Positions 11,544-20,842 are shown, counted from the first letter of the stretch. The stretch is 64,000 nt of DNA from Pseudoxanthomonas sp. z9 (GCF_006542425.1 NZ_VFID01000013.1:30630-94629); one strand, 5' to 3'. Notes: generated from the sequence alone by a model not told the origin. Made by a program: numbers and translations.

Positions 11544-12773
11544 ATGGCACATTTTGAACTGGTTGAAAAGATGGCTCCGAATGCGGTGATCAAGGTCATT
11601 GGCGTGGGCGGCGGCGGCGGCAACGCGGTGGCGCACATGGTCAACGGCAGCGTGGATGGCGTGGAATTCATCACCGCCAACACCGATTCGCAGGCGATCA
11701 AGAACTGCGGCGCCAAGCTGCAGCTGCAGCTCGGCGGCAACGTCACCAAGGGCCTGGGCGCGGGCGCGAATCCGGAAGTCGGCCGCCAGGCCGCGCTGGA
11801 AGATCGCGAGCGCATCATCGAGGCGCTGGACGGCGCCGACATGGTGTTCATCACCGCCGGCATGGGCGGCGGCACCGGCACCGGCGCCGCGCCGGTGGTG
11901 GCGCAGCTGGCCAAGGAGATGGGCATCCTGACCGTGGCCGTGGTCACCAAGCCGTTCCCGTTCGAAGGCCGTCGCCGCATGCAGGTGGCGCTGAAGGGCA
12001 TCGAGGAACTGAGCCACCACTGCGACTCGCTGATCACCATCCCGAACGAAAAGCTGATCACCGTGCTGGGCCGCAACGCGACCATGATCCAGGCGTTCCG
12101 CGCCGCCAACGACGTGCTGCTCGGCGCCGTGCAGGGCATCGCCGACCTGATCGTGCGTCCGGGCCTGATCAACGTCGACTTCGCCGACGTGCGCACCGTG
12201 ATGAGCGAAATGGGCCTGGCGATGATGGGCACCGGCCACGCCCGCGGCGATGACCGCGCGCAGGCCGCCGCCGAGAGCGCCATCCAGAACCCGCTGCTGG
12301 ACGACGTCAACCTGTCCGGCGCCAACGGCATCCTGGTCAACATCACCGCCGGTCCGGACTTCACCATGGCCGAATTCGACGAAGTCGGCCGCACCATCGA
12401 AGGCTTCGCCTCCGAGGACGCGACCGTGGTGGTCGGCACCGTGCTGGATCCGGACATGCAGGACGAGGTCCGGGTGACCGTGGTCGCCACCGGCCTGAAC
12501 CGCGCCGTCGCCCGCCAGCCGGTGGGCCGTGGCCTGGACCGCGAGCCGGTGCGCGCACCGATCAAGCTGGTCCGCGACGCCACCACCGGCCTGCCGGCGT
12601 TCGACGCGATGGCCAATGTCGATCCGGTGGCCGACGCCGTCGGCGGCCTGGGCCTGCGCCGTGGCTCGGCGGCTCCGGCAAGCGCGCCGGCCGCGTCGTC
12701 CGCCCCGGCGGCGGCCGACCTGCCCGCGGACTACCTGGACATCCCGGCGTTCCTGCGCCGGCAGGCGGACTGA
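11544..12773 (+). CDS. ftsZ: Cell division GTPase FtsZ
   Basis: Tubulin-like GTPase (409 aa) that forms the division ring. The start [13 protein letters not shown] is chosen because it begins the conserved protein and has GAGGAC about 8 bases upstream; the frame is open earlier but only across the repeat. [14 protein letters not shown], the tubulin signature [11 protein letters not shown] near residues 108-118, PFPFEGRRR and the T7 loop [11 protein letters not shown] are present. A disordered Ala/Pro linker is followed by the conserved C-terminal peptide [12 protein letters not shown], which binds FtsA and ZipA in relatives. It closes the dcw cluster. Confidence 0.98.
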   Translation: MAHFELVEKMAPNAVIKVIGVGGGGGNAVAHMVNGSVDGVEFITANTDSQAIKNCGAKLQLQLGGNVTKGLGAGANPEVGRQAALEDRERIIEALDGADMVFITAGMGGGTGTGAAPVVAQLAKEMGILTVAVVTKPFPFEGRRRMQVALKGIEELSHHCDSLITIPNEKLITVLGRNATMIQAFRAANDVLLGAVQGIADLIVRPGLINVDFADVRTVMSEMGLAMMGTGHARGDDRAQAAAESAIQNPLLDDVNLSGANGILVNITAGPDFTMAEFDEVGRTIEGFASEDATVVVGTVLDPDMQDEVRVTVVATGLNRAVARQPVGRGLDREPVRAPIKLVRDATTGLPAFDAMANVDPVADAVGGLGLRRGSAAPASAPAASSAPAAADLPADYLDIPAFLRRQAD

Positions 12774-12837
12774 CCCCCGCCCCCTGAAACACCCTCCCGC
12801 CGGTCCGGGGGAGGGCGCGGTACCGCCATGTCCTTTC

Positions 12838-12875
12838 GCTGCCGGGCCTGTCTGGGCCCGGCAGCCCTTTCCGTC
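12838..12875 (+). terminator. Hairpin after ftsZ, probable terminator of the dcw cluster
   Basis: A perfect 11-bp stem (GCTGCCGGGCC at 12838-12848, complement at 12855-12865) with a 6-base loop is followed by a short pyrimidine stretch (CCTTTCC). The U-tract is poor, so termination may be weak. It lies between ftsZ and the lpxC promoter. Confidence 0.6.
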
Positions 12876-12944
12876 CCCCGAGGAAAGCGGACCGGCCAGT
12901 GTCGCGCGGCATTGTTTCAGCTGCGGGACAGAGCAATTCTTCCG

Positions 12945-12973
12945 TTAAGATTCAGCTAATTGCGTGCTATTCT
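12945..12973 (+). promoter_or_regulatory. Probable sigma-70 promoter of lpxC (extended -10)
   Basis: TTAAGA at 12945-12950, a 17-base spacer, and TATTCT at 12968-12973 preceded by TGC (extended -10). The predicted transcription start is about 35 bases before the lpxC ATG. The surrounding stretch is AT-richer than the genes on either side. Confidence 0.5.
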
Positions 12974-13013
12974 CGCCGCTCTTGGTCAGCACCTTCACCT
13001 CGGTCCCCCTCCG

Positions 13014-13931
13014 ATGGCCCAGCAACGCACCCTCAAGAACGTGATCCGCGCCACCGGCGTGGGTCTGCACAGCGGCGAAAAGGTCTACATGACGCTGCGT
13101 CCGGCCCCGGTGAACACCGGCGTCGTGTTCCGGCGCGTGGATCTGGAGCCGGTGGTGGAAATGCCGGCCAGCGCCGAACTGGTCACCGAGACCACGCTGT
13201 GCACGGGCCTGAGCTGCGACGGCGCCAAGGTGCAGACGGTCGAGCACCTGATGTCCGCGCTGGCGGGTCTGGGCGTGGACAACGTCTACGTCGAGCTGTC
13301 CTCGGCCGAACTGCCGATCATGGACGGTTCCGCCGGCCCCTTCGTGTTCCTGCTGCAGTCCGCCGGCATCGCCGAGCAGAACGCGCCCAAGCGCTTCATC
13401 CGCATCAAGTCGCCGGTGGAAGTCACCGAGGGCGACAAGGTGGCGCGCTTCGATCCCTACGAGGGCTTCCGGGTCGGCTTCACGGTCAAGTTCGATCACC
13501 CGATGATTCCCGCCTCGCAGTCGCGCGCCGAAGTCGAGTTCTCCACCGGCGCCTACATCAAGGAAGTCGCGCGCGCGCGCACCTTCGGCTTCATGCGCGA
13601 CCTGGAGTACATGCGCGAGCGCAACCTGGGCCTGGGCGGTTCGATGGACAACGCCATCGTGCTGGACGAGTTCCGGGTCCTCAACGACGACGGCCTGCGC
13701 TACGCCGACGAATTCGTCCGCCACAAGATCCTCGACGCCATCGGTGATCTGTATCTCGCCGGCCGCCCGATCCTGGGCGCCTACGAGGGCTACAAGTCCG
13801 GGCACGCCCTAAACAACAAGCTGGTGCGGGCCCTGCTGGCCCAGCCGGAAGCGTGGGAAGAGGTCACCTTCGAGGACGAACGCTACCCCTCGCCGGTGCT
13901 GTACGGCGCCCCGGCCACCGCGGCGGCCTGA
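13014..13931 (+). CDS. lpxC: UDP-3-O-acyl-N-acetylglucosamine deacetylase LpxC
   Basis: Zinc deacetylase (305 aa) that performs the first committed step of lipid A synthesis. The start [15 protein letters not shown] is the usual N-terminus. Zinc ligands are visible: His in VEHLMSAL (about residue 78) and the His and Asp of [15 protein letters not shown] (about 238 and 242), the same spacing as in the E. coli enzyme. The catalytic Glu of [14 protein letters not shown] context and the second signature [13 protein letters not shown] near the end are also seen. The gene follows ftsZ in many gammaproteobacteria. Confidence 0.97.
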   Translation: MAQQRTLKNVIRATGVGLHSGEKVYMTLRPAPVNTGVVFRRVDLEPVVEMPASAELVTETTLCTGLSCDGAKVQTVEHLMSALAGLGVDNVYVELSSAELPIMDGSAGPFVFLLQSAGIAEQNAPKRFIRIKSPVEVTEGDKVARFDPYEGFRVGFTVKFDHPMIPASQSRAEVEFSTGAYIKEVARARTFGFMRDLEYMRERNLGLGGSMDNAIVLDEFRVLNDDGLRYADEFVRHKILDAIGDLYLAGRPILGAYEGYKSGHALNNKLVRALLAQPEAWEEVTFEDERYPSPVLYGAPATAAA

Positions 13932-13981
13932 GTCGGGTCCAGCCCCGTCCAATCCTTGCCCGTGAAACCGTATCCGCAGGG

Positions 13982-14037
13982 ATGCGGCGTCGCCGCATTG
14001 TCATTTGTGTGATTCAGGTCAAATTTCGGGCCTGAAT
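13982..14037. terminator. Two hairpins between converging lpxC and dciA
   Basis: ATGCGGCG at 13982-13989 pairs with CGCCGCAT at 13991-13998, and ATTCAGG at 14012-14018 pairs with CCTGAAT at 14031-14037. The region is AT-rich downstream of both. lpxC (plus) and dciA (minus) converge here, so these may end one or both transcripts. Neither hairpin has a perfect U-tract. Confidence 0.4.
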
Positions 14038-14113
14038 TTAACCAATTTCTAACTTTCATCTAACGACCCGGGTCGCCATGCCCGGTAACATGCCTTGCCT
14101 TCGCGTCGCGGGC

Positions 14114-14587
14114 CTAGCGCTTTCGCCCGCCGCGCCGGTTGTCAGGAGCAATACCTCCTCCGGCGGAGTCCGGAGATTCCAAGGATGCCAGGACAGCCGC
14201 CAGCGCCTTGCGCGAGGCTTCCGGAACAGGTGGTGCCGTTGTTTCTGCCCGAAGATTCGGGTGGAGCGGGGCGGTTGTTGTTTTGACGGTCACCTCGGTA
14301 ACCGTCAGTCCCACGGATCGGGCGGCATCAAGCAGTTCGACGGAGGCGAGCCGGAGTTTGGCGCGCCACACGGGGGAGTCGACGATAAAAACGAGCCGTT
14401 CGCCGGCCACATTCGCCAGACGGCAATGGGGGGCCAGGGCGGGCGGGAGACAGGGGCGAAGTTGCTGTTCAAGGGCGTCGAGCCAGAGGGCACGACGCAC
14501 CGGGTCGGCGGCAGCATCCGTCAGCGCGGCCTGGAGGGCCGGTTGCGGAGTGCTTGCGCCACGCGGCTTGGACTTCGAATCAGACAT
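14114..14587 (-). CDS. dciA: DciA-type replicative helicase loader (DUF721)
   Basis: 157-aa DUF721 protein. In bacteria lacking DnaC or DnaI this family interacts with DnaB and is needed for helicase loading (known for Pseudomonas DciA). The central region reads like the KH-like DUF721 fold: LPPALAPHCRLANVAGERLVFIVDSPVWRAKLR, then LRLASVELLDAAR. The C-terminal third is Pro/Ala/Arg-rich and probably disordered. The neighbourhood (lpxC on one side, secA on the other) matches the conserved location of dciA in gammaproteobacteria. It diverges from the M23 peptidase gene with only 8 bases between the start codons. Confidence 0.82.
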   Translation of the reverse strand: MSDSKSKPRGASTPQPALQAALTDAAADPVRRALWLDALEQQLRPCLPPALAPHCRLANVAGERLVFIVDSPVWRAKLRLASVELLDAARSVGLTVTEVTVKTTTAPLHPNLRAETTAPPVPEASRKALAAVLASLESPDSAGGGIAPDNRRGGRKR

Positions 14588-14595
14588 CGGTATCT

Positions 14596-15546
14596 ATGGC
14601 TTTTCAAAACATCGTAAACAATTCGCGCGCCTGGTTGGCCAATCATCTCGCCGGCCCCGCCTACAAGGCGCGCAGTCTGGTCCACGCAAGACCGCTCAGC
14701 ACCGCCGCCTGTCTGCTCGCCGTTGGCCTGGTCGCCGGCCTGGCTGGACGCAGCGCGATGGGCATGGCCCAGGTCTCGCTCCTGCAGGCCAAGACCGAGC
14801 GCCAGGATGTCGAACTCGAGCAGGTCCGCCGCGGCGCCCAGCAGGAAATCAACGCCATGGCCGCGCGCCTGGGCGAACTGCAGGCGCAGGCCAACCGCCT
14901 CAACGCGCTGGGCGATCGCCTGACCCGCATGGGTCAGTTGCAGGACGGCGAGTTCGATTTCGAGGAGCCGGTGGGCGTCGGCGGCAACGATGCCGTCTAC
15001 GACATGTCGCCGTCCGAACTGGACAAGGGCGTCACCCAGCTCGAACGCCAGTTCGCCGCCTCCGGCCAGCAGCTGTCGGTGCTCGAAGCGCTGCTGTTCA
15101 ACCGTGAGCTGGACAAGAACGCGACCCCGTCGCGCATGCCCATCGCCAACAGCTACATCACCTCCGGCTTCGGTGGCCGCGCCGATCCGTTCGGCGGCGG
15201 CGGCCAGTACCACAAGGGCATCGACTTCAAGGCCAGCGTGGGCGATCCGGTGCTGGCCGTGGCCGACGGCGTGGTCAGCTTCGCCGGCATCAAGGGCGGT
15301 TACGGCAACGTGGTCGACGTCGATCACGGCAACGGTTATGTCACCCGCTACGCGCACAACTCCCGCCTGGTGGTGAAGTCCGGCGACCTGGTGCGGGTTG
15401 GCCAGGAAGTGGCCAAGGCCGGTTCCACCGGCCGCTCGACCGGCGCCCACGTGCACTTCGAGGTCTGGGAAAACGGCCGCGTGGTCAACCCGCGCAAGTT
15501 CCTGGGCGACGGTCCCACCCCGGTCGGCAAGATCAAGCGGGGCTGA
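14596..15546 (+). CDS. M23 family metallopeptidase (LytM-type), membrane anchored
   Basis: 316-aa predicted cell-wall endopeptidase or divisome-linked LytM factor. One transmembrane segment lies at about residues 35-52 (ACLLAVGLVAGLAG), then a coiled-coil-like region rich in Glu/Gln/Arg (about 60-175). The C-terminal M23 domain keeps the zinc and catalytic residues: HKGID (His about 206, Asp 210) and HVHFEVW (about 285-291). Because these are intact it may be catalytically active, unlike EnvC/NlpD. The ATG at 14596 is chosen over the one at 14554, which would read through the dciA start. It precedes secA in the same direction. Confidence 0.85.
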   Translation: MAFQNIVNNSRAWLANHLAGPAYKARSLVHARPLSTAACLLAVGLVAGLAGRSAMGMAQVSLLQAKTERQDVELEQVRRGAQQEINAMAARLGELQAQANRLNALGDRLTRMGQLQDGEFDFEEPVGVGGNDAVYDMSPSELDKGVTQLERQFAASGQQLSVLEALLFNRELDKNATPSRMPIANSYITSGFGGRADPFGGGGQYHKGIDFKASVGDPVLAVADGVVSFAGIKGGYGNVVDVDHGNGYVTRYAHNSRLVVKSGDLVRVGQEVAKAGSTGRSTGAHVHFEVWENGRVVNPRKFLGDGPTPVGKIKRG

Positions 15547-15597
15547 GCTTCGGGAGGGGCTTGCGGCAGGGTTGATTCCCCCGGGGGCGCCCCAAGC

Positions 15598-15645
15598 TAC
15601 AATACGGTGTTGCCAGACAGGGCGCAGTGCGCCCTGTTTCGTTTT
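15598..15645 (+). promoter_or_regulatory. secA leader: -10 element and terminator-like hairpin
   Basis: TACAAT at 15598-15603 is a good -10; the best -35 (TTGATT at 15572) has a 20-base spacer, so the promoter is imperfect. Fourteen bases downstream a perfect 9-bp stem (ACAGGGCGC at 15617-15625, GCGCCCTGT at 15629-15637) with a 3-base loop is followed by TTCGTTTT. This has the form of an intrinsic terminator. It may end M23 transcripts or act as an attenuator of secA. Confidence 0.5.
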
Positions 15646-15707
15646 GGGGTTCTCCTCGCCGGCCTGCTCGCGGCGGCCCCGACGCTCATTTCCAACCGGT
15701 TCCTTAC

Positions 15708-18446
15708 ATGATCAACAACTTGCTTACCCGTGTCTTTGGCAGCCGCAACGAACGCCTGCTGAAGCAGCTCCAGCGCAGCGTCGGCAAAATCAATGCCCTG
15801 GAACCGGAGATGGAGAAGCTCTCCGACGACGAGCTCAAGGCCAAGACCCCGGAATTCCAGAAGCGCGTCGCCGACGGCGAGTCGCTGGACAAGATCCTGC
15901 CCGAAGCGTTCGCCGTCTGCCGTGAAGCCAGCCGCCGCGTGCTGGGCATGCGCCACTACGACGTGCAGCTGATCGGCGGCATGGTGCTGCACCTGGGCAA
16001 GATCGCGGAAATGCGCACCGGTGAAGGCAAGACCCTGGTCGCGACCCTGCCGGTCTACCTCAACGCGCTGGAAGGCAAGGGCGTGCACGTGGTGACCGTC
16101 AACGACTACCTGGCCCGCCGCGACTCGGCCTGGATGGGCCGCCTGTACAACTGGCTGGGCCTGTCGGTCGGCGTGGTCTACCCGGGCATGCCGCACAGCG
16201 ACAAGCATTCGGCGTACGCGGCCGACATCACCTACGGCACCAACAACGAATTCGGTTTCGACTACCTGCGCGACAACATGGCGATGGCCAAGGAGGACCG
16301 CTTCCAGCGCGGCCTGCACTACGCCATCGTCGACGAAGTCGACTCCATCCTGATCGACGAAGCGCGTACGCCGCTGATCATCTCCGGTCCGGCCGACGAA
16401 TCCCCCGAACTCTACCTGCGCGTCAACCAGATCGTGCCGAAGCTGGTCAAGCAGGAGAGCGAGGAAGGCGAGGGCGACTTCTGGGTCGACGAGAAGGGCA
16501 AGCAGGTCCACCTGTCCGAAGCGGGCATGGAGCACGCCGAGGCGTTGCTGCTGCAGGCCGGCATCCTGAAGGATGAGGAAGACAGCCTGTACGGCGCCAA
16601 CAACCTCACCGTGGTGCACCACCTCAACGCGGCGCTGCGCGCGCACGCGATCTACCAGCGCGACGTCGATTACATCGTGCGCGATGGCGAAGTGGTGATC
16701 GTCGACGAGTTCACCGGCCGCACGCTGCCGGGCCGGCGCTGGTCCGACGGCCTGCACCAGGCGGTGGAAGCGAAGGAAGGCGTGCCGGTCCAGCGCGAGA
16801 ACCAGACGCTGGCCAGCATCACCTTCCAGAACCTGTTCCGCATGTACAAGAAGCTGTCCGGCATGACCGGTACGGCGGACACCGAAGCCTACGAATTCCA
16901 GAGCATCTACGGCCTGGAAGTGATCGTCATCCCGACCCACCGCCCGACCGTGCGCAAGGATTCGCCCGACCAGGTGTTCCTCAACCGCAAGGGCAAGTTC
17001 AACGCGGTGCTGGCCGACATCCAGGACTGCTACCAGCGCGGCCAGCCGGTGCTGGTCGGCACGACCTCGATCGAAACCTCCGAGATGCTGTCGGAGTTCC
17101 TGACCAAGTCCGGCGTCCCGCACGAAGTGCTCAACGCCAAGCAGCACGAGCGCGAAGCGCACATCGTCGCGCAGGCGGGTCGTTCCGGCGCGGTCACCAT
17201 CGCCACCAACATGGCCGGCCGCGGTACCGACATCGTGCTGGGCGGTTCGCTGGAAGTGGAACTGGAACAACTGCCGGAAGACGCCACCGACGCCGATCGC
17301 CAGCGGGTCAAGGCCGAATGGCAGCAGCGCCACGAAGCGGTCAAGGCCGCCGGCGGCCTGCACATCATCGGCACCGAACGCCACGAATCCCGCCGCATCG
17401 ACAACCAGCTGCGTGGCCGTTCCGGCCGCCAGGGCGACCCGGGTTCGTCCCGCTTCTACCTGTCGCTGGAAGACAACCTGATGCGCATCTTCGCCTCGGA
17501 CTGGGTCCAGAAGGCGATGAAGCTGATCGGCATGAAGGAAGACGACGTGATCGAGGATCGCCTCGTCAGCCGCCAGATCGAAAAGGCCCAGCGCAAGGTC
17601 GAGGCGCACAACTTCGACATCCGCAAGAACCTGCTGGATTTCGACGACGTCAACAACGACCAGCGCAAGGTGATCTATTCCCAGCGCGACGAACTGCTGG
17701 AAGCCGATTCGGTGAAGGACAACATCGATGGCATCCGCGGCGACGTGGTCGCCGAGACGGTGGGCCGCTTCGTGCCGCCGAATTCGGTGGACGACCAGTG
17801 GGATCTGGCCGGCCTGCAGCGCGAGCTGGAAGAGGAAATGGCGCTGGCCCTGCCGGTCGCCGCCTGGCCGAAGGAAGCCGAGGAACTGGATGCCGAAGCC
17901 ATCGAGCAGCGCGTGCAGGACGCGATGAACCGCCACTTCGAGGAGAAGGAAACGGTCATCGGCGGCGAGACCATGCGCGCGCTGGAAAAGCACATCATGC
18001 TGACGGTGCTGGACAAGAACTGGAAGGAACACCTGGCGCGCATGGACTACCTGCGCCAGGGCATCCACCTGCGCGGCTACGCGCAGAAGCAGCCGAAGCA
18101 GGAGTACAAGAAGGAAGCCTTCGAGCTGTTCTCGGACATGCTGGAGCGGGTCAAGCGCGAAGTCGTGACCCTGCTGGCGCGCGTGCGCATCCGCACCGAG
18201 GAGGAAGTGGCGGCGCTGGAAGCGCAGGAGCGCGCGATGGCCGAAGCGCAGGCCCGGCAGATGCAGTTCCAGCACGCCGACGCCGGCGGCTACAGCGCCG
18301 ACGAGGAGGCCGCGCAGGCCCAGGCCGCGCAGGGTGGCCGCCCGGTGGCGATGCCGGCCGACGCCGGTCCCAAGGTCGGCCGCAACGATCCCTGCCCCTG
18401 CGGCAGCGGCAAGAAGTTCAAGCACTGCCACGGCCAGCTGGCCTGA
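15708..18446 (+). CDS. secA: Protein translocase ATPase SecA
   Basis: Motor ATPase of the Sec system (912 aa) that drives preproteins through SecYEG. The start [14 protein letters not shown] is the conserved N-terminus; the frame is open 81 bases earlier but that part lies in the leader hairpin. The Walker [10 protein letters not shown] is at about residues 101-109, [13 protein letters not shown] at about 208-220 (DEAD-like), and [12 protein letters not shown] and [11 protein letters not shown] belong to motor domain 2. The C-terminal zinc-binding SecB site is intact: [13 protein letters not shown] (about 896-908). Length is normal. A strong terminator follows directly. Confidence 0.98.
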   Translation: MINNLLTRVFGSRNERLLKQLQRSVGKINALEPEMEKLSDDELKAKTPEFQKRVADGESLDKILPEAFAVCREASRRVLGMRHYDVQLIGGMVLHLGKIAEMRTGEGKTLVATLPVYLNALEGKGVHVVTVNDYLARRDSAWMGRLYNWLGLSVGVVYPGMPHSDKHSAYAADITYGTNNEFGFDYLRDNMAMAKEDRFQRGLHYAIVDEVDSILIDEARTPLIISGPADESPELYLRVNQIVPKLVKQESEEGEGDFWVDEKGKQVHLSEAGMEHAEALLLQAGILKDEEDSLYGANNLTVVHHLNAALRAHAIYQRDVDYIVRDGEVVIVDEFTGRTLPGRRWSDGLHQAVEAKEGVPVQRENQTLASITFQNLFRMYKKLSGMTGTADTEAYEFQSIYGLEVIVIPTHRPTVRKDSPDQVFLNRKGKFNAVLADIQDCYQRGQPVLVGTTSIETSEMLSEFLTKSGVPHEVLNAKQHEREAHIVAQAGRSGAVTIATNMAGRGTDIVLGGSLEVELEQLPEDATDADRQRVKAEWQQRHEAVKAAGGLHIIGTERHESRRIDNQLRGRSGRQGDPGSSRFYLSLEDNLMRIFASDWVQKAMKLIGMKEDDVIEDRLVSRQIEKAQRKVEAHNFDIRKNLLDFDDVNNDQRKVIYSQRDELLEADSVKDNIDGIRGDVVAETVGRFVPPNSVDDQWDLAGLQRELEEEMALALPVAAWPKEAEELDAEAIEQRVQDAMNRHFEEKETVIGGETMRALEKHIMLTVLDKNWKEHLARMDYLRQGIHLRGYAQKQPKQEYKKEAFELFSDMLERVKREVVTLLARVRIRTEEEVAALEAQERAMAEAQARQMQFQHADAGGYSADEEAAQAQAAQGGRPVAMPADAGPKVGRNDPCPCGSGKKFKHCHGQLA

Positions 18447-18465
18447 TACGACGGCAGTCAGTGAA

Positions 18466-18499
18466 GAAAAACAGGCGCCTCGAGGCGCCTGTTTTTTTT
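18466..18499. terminator. Intrinsic terminator after secA
   Basis: AACAGGCGCC (18470-18479) and GGCGCCTGTT (18484-18493) form a 10-bp stem with a TCGA loop, preceded by an A-run and followed by eight Ts. It is a classic Rho-independent terminator and, because of the A-run, may work in both directions. Confidence 0.92.
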
Positions 18500-18512
18500 G
18501 GGCTGTCGGGGT

Positions 18513-18815
18513 TGCCCCCATCCGCCTTCGGCACCTTCCCCCGCGCGCGGGGGAAGGGGGCACGGGCAGGTCACGCGTGGGAGTCGGGGACAGGCGGGTC
18601 GGGTCGGCAGGTATCGTTGGCTTCCGGCTTCCGGCTTCCGGCTTCCGGCTTCCGGCTTCCTCCCGACTCCCGACTCCCGACTCCCGACTCCGACCGCTGG
18701 CCGCTGGCGCTCCCGAGTGAAGTCTCCCCGCCCCATCTCTTCCCCGCCCCCGAAGTCGTCCAACCCCTCCTTCCCCCGCCTGCGGGGGAAGGTGCCGAAG
18801 GCGGATGGGGGCAAG
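18513..18815. repeat. REP-like inverted doublet enclosing two heptamer tandem repeats
   Basis: This covers the gene-free stretch between secA and the MutT-ThiE gene. A family A copy in reverse orientation (18513-18560) and one in forward orientation (18768-18815) are near-identical over about 45 bases and face each other. Between them are six perfect copies of GGCTTCC (18619-18660) followed by four and a half copies of TCCCGAC (18661-18691). Frames run through both repeats (peptides such as GFRLPAS) but look like translated repeat, not genes. Confidence 0.85.
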
Positions 18816-18875
18816 CCCTGGAACCGTGACCCACCGCATTTGCATTTGCGCGGAAATACCCGGCAAGCTTCGGCC

Positions 18876-19832
18876 ATGTCCTCCGAACCTCTGCGATCCA
18901 TCCATGTCGTGGCCGGCGTCATCAGCGATGCCCGGGGCCGCATCCTGCTGGCCCGCCGCACCGAGGGCCGTGATCTGGCCGGCCGCTGGGAGTTTCCCGG
19001 TGGCAAGCGCGAGGCCGGGGAGACCGAGGCCGAGGCGCTGATTCGCGAACTGCAGGAAGAACTTGGCATCACCGCCGAAATCGGTGAACCCATCATCAAC
19101 GTGCCCCAGCAGTACCCCGACAAGCGCCTGCGCCTGGACGTGCGCCGGGTGCTGTCCTGGAAAGGCAATCCGCGTGGACACGAGGGACAGGCGCTGGCCT
19201 GGGTGGCGCCGGAGAAACTTCCGCGCTACGTGATGCCGCCGGCCGATCGCCCGGTGGTGGCGGCGCTGCTGCACCCGGACCGTTACCTGGTGACCCCGTC
19301 GCCGGCGGACGTCGACGACGAAGCCTGGCTCGGTGCGTTGCAACGGGCACTGGAGGCGGGCATTCGCCGCCTGCAACTGAGGATGCCCGGGGTCGACGCG
19401 GAACGCCGTCGCCGGCTGGCGCGCGCGGCAGTGGAGGCCAGCCAGCGGGCCGGCACAGAGGTGCTGGTCAATTCCGACATCGGCCTGGCGCGCGAGCTTG
19501 GCACGGGCGTGCACCTGCGCGCCGCGCAGCTGCCGGAACTCTCGGTACGGCCGCTGCCCGACGCGCAGCCGGTCGCCGCGTCCTGCCATACCGGCGAGGA
19601 ACTGCGTCGTGCCGAGGACCTGGGTTGCGATTTCGCGGCGCTGGGCAGCGTGCGGGAAACGGCCAGCCATCCGGGCGGCAGCGTGCTGGGCTGGGAAGGA
19701 TTCGCCCGCCTTCGCGAGGCGGTCTCGCTGCCGATCTACGCCATCGGCGGCTTGCAGCCGGACCATATCCTCGAAGCCCGCCAGCATGGCGCGCAGGGAA
19801 TCGCCGCCATCCGCGGACTCTGGGCGTACTGA
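18876..19832 (+). CDS. mutT: Nudix hydrolase fused to a thiamine phosphate synthase-like domain (MutT-ThiE)
   Basis: 318 aa, two domains. Residues about 1-130 are a MutT-type Nudix hydrolase with a complete Nudix box at about 44-66 (Gly, then REAGETEAEALIRELQEELG), which in the family removes 8-oxo-dGTP. Residues about 135-318 resemble ThiE/TenI (LQLRMPGVDAERR, LVNSDIGLARELGTGVHL, FAALGSVRETASHPG, IYAIGGLQPDHI). The same fusion is common in gammaproteobacteria. The ThiE half seems to lack part of the usual thiazole-phosphate site and may be regulatory, but this cannot be settled by eye. The start is chosen at the first Met of the Nudix fold; the longer frame upstream translates repeat DNA. 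Confidence 0.85.
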   Translation: MSSEPLRSIHVVAGVISDARGRILLARRTEGRDLAGRWEFPGGKREAGETEAEALIRELQEELGITAEIGEPIINVPQQYPDKRLRLDVRRVLSWKGNPRGHEGQALAWVAPEKLPRYVMPPADRPVVAALLHPDRYLVTPSPADVDDEAWLGALQRALEAGIRRLQLRMPGVDAERRRRLARAAVEASQRAGTEVLVNSDIGLARELGTGVHLRAAQLPELSVRPLPDAQPVAASCHTGEELRRAEDLGCDFAALGSVRETASHPGGSVLGWEGFARLREAVSLPIYAIGGLQPDHILEARQHGAQGIAAIRGLWAY

Positions 19833-19857
19833 GGACGTATCGAGGCGCGCTTGCCGG

Positions 19858-20487
19858 CTAGGCGGATTCGCCGACAGCGGCGGCCGCCAGGCGGCGATAG
19901 CGGGCATCCAGTTCCGCCACCGCGGCTTCCAGTCGATCGATGTGGCCGTCGTTGACCACGATGTCGTCGGCCAGCGCCAGGCGCTGGTCGCGATGCGCCT
20001 GTGCATCCAGCATGCGCTCGGCCAGCGCGGCATCGATGCCGTCGCGCTGCATCAGGCGCGCCTTCTGCACCGCACGCGGCACGTCCACCACCAGGATGCG
20101 GGAAAGCCAGGGGTAGGCGACGCGGCCCCCGCCTTCGGTCAGCAGCGGGATGGTGGCGATGGCATACGGACTCTCCGCCGCCAGGCAGAGCGCCTGCATG
20201 CGCTGGCGGATGCGCGGATGGAGGATGCCTTCGAGCGCCCGCCGTTCGCTTTCGTTGCCGAACACGCGTGCGCGCAGGACCGCGCGATCCAGCCGGCCAT
20301 CGGCCTGCAGCACCTCCGCACCGAACCGGGCCGCGACTTCGGCCAGCGCGGGCTGGCCCGGCTCGACGATTTCCCGCGCCACCCGATCGGCATCGGCGAT
20401 GCCCACCCCGCGCGCGGCGAAGGCGCGCTCCAGCGCGCTTTTCCCGGACGCCACGCCGCCGGTCAGCCCGATCACGTATTCGCTCAT
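19858..20487 (-). CDS. coaE: Dephospho-CoA kinase CoaE
   Basis: P-loop kinase (209 aa) that makes the last step of coenzyme A synthesis, dephospho-CoA plus ATP to CoA. The start MSEYVIGLTGGVASGKS carries the Walker A at residues 9-17. ADADRVAREIVEPGQPAL, the LHPRIR motif and PLLTEGG are typical. The frame continues upstream through a REP-like repeat (PSALRAPSPAGGG peptide) and is discarded. coaE beside pilD is the conserved end of the pilBCD locus in gammaproteobacteria. It converges with the MutT-ThiE gene across 25 bases. Confidence 0.95.
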   Translation of the reverse strand: MSEYVIGLTGGVASGKSALERAFAARGVGIADADRVAREIVEPGQPALAEVAARFGAEVLQADGRLDRAVLRARVFGNESERRALEGILHPRIRQRMQALCLAAESPYAIATIPLLTEGGGRVAYPWLSRILVVDVPRAVQKARLMQRDGIDAALAERMLDAQAHRDQRLALADDIVVNDGHIDRLEAAVAELDARYRRLAAAAVGESA

Positions 20488-20536
20488 GCGCCCATTATTG
20501 GCCGGAACCGCCGCGTTGTAGAGCGCAGCCAGCCGA

Positions 20537-20800
20537 TGCGTCCTTCCCCCGCCTGCGGGGGAAGGTGCCCGAAGGGCGGATGGGGGCAAGCGGAAAGCTC
20601 AGACTCGAACGCCCAGCCACGCAAGCCCGGCTCTACACATGCGTCCTTCCCCCGCCTGCGGGGGAAGGTGCCCGAAGGGCGGATGGGGGCAAGCGGGAAG
20701 GTCAGACTCAATCGCCCAGCCGAGCAAGCTCGGCTCTACACGATGTGATCTTCCCCCGCCTGCGGGGGAAGGTGCCCGAAGGGCGGATGGGGGCCAAGCG
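20537..20800. repeat. Three-copy tandem array of a ~103-bp unit containing REP-like hairpins
   Basis: This fills the 355-base gap between coaE and pilD. The core CTTCCCCCGCCTGCGGGGGA starts at 20543, 20646 and 20750 (periods 103 and 104). Each copy continues with GTGCCCGAAGGGCGGATGGG and GGCAAGCG, then a less conserved part containing 'CAGACTC' and 'GGCTCTACA'. All copies are in the same orientation. No gene-like frame is seen here. Confidence 0.9.
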
Positions 20801-20842
20801 AAAAGGGTCAGGCGGGATCGCCCAGCCAAACAACCCAGGCTT

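Noticed and set aside
15597..20033. Open frame of about 1480 codons on the minus strand across secA
   Set aside because: It is the antisense of secA and the MutT-ThiE gene; high GC leaves antisense frames open, the translation has no domain and is rich in Asp/Arg/His/Gln as expected from antisense codons.
18619..20800. CRISPR array, considered for the regular repeats at 18.6 and 20.5-20.8 kb
   Set aside because: The heptamers have no spacers, the 103-bp unit has only three copies with similar spacers, and no cas gene is present.
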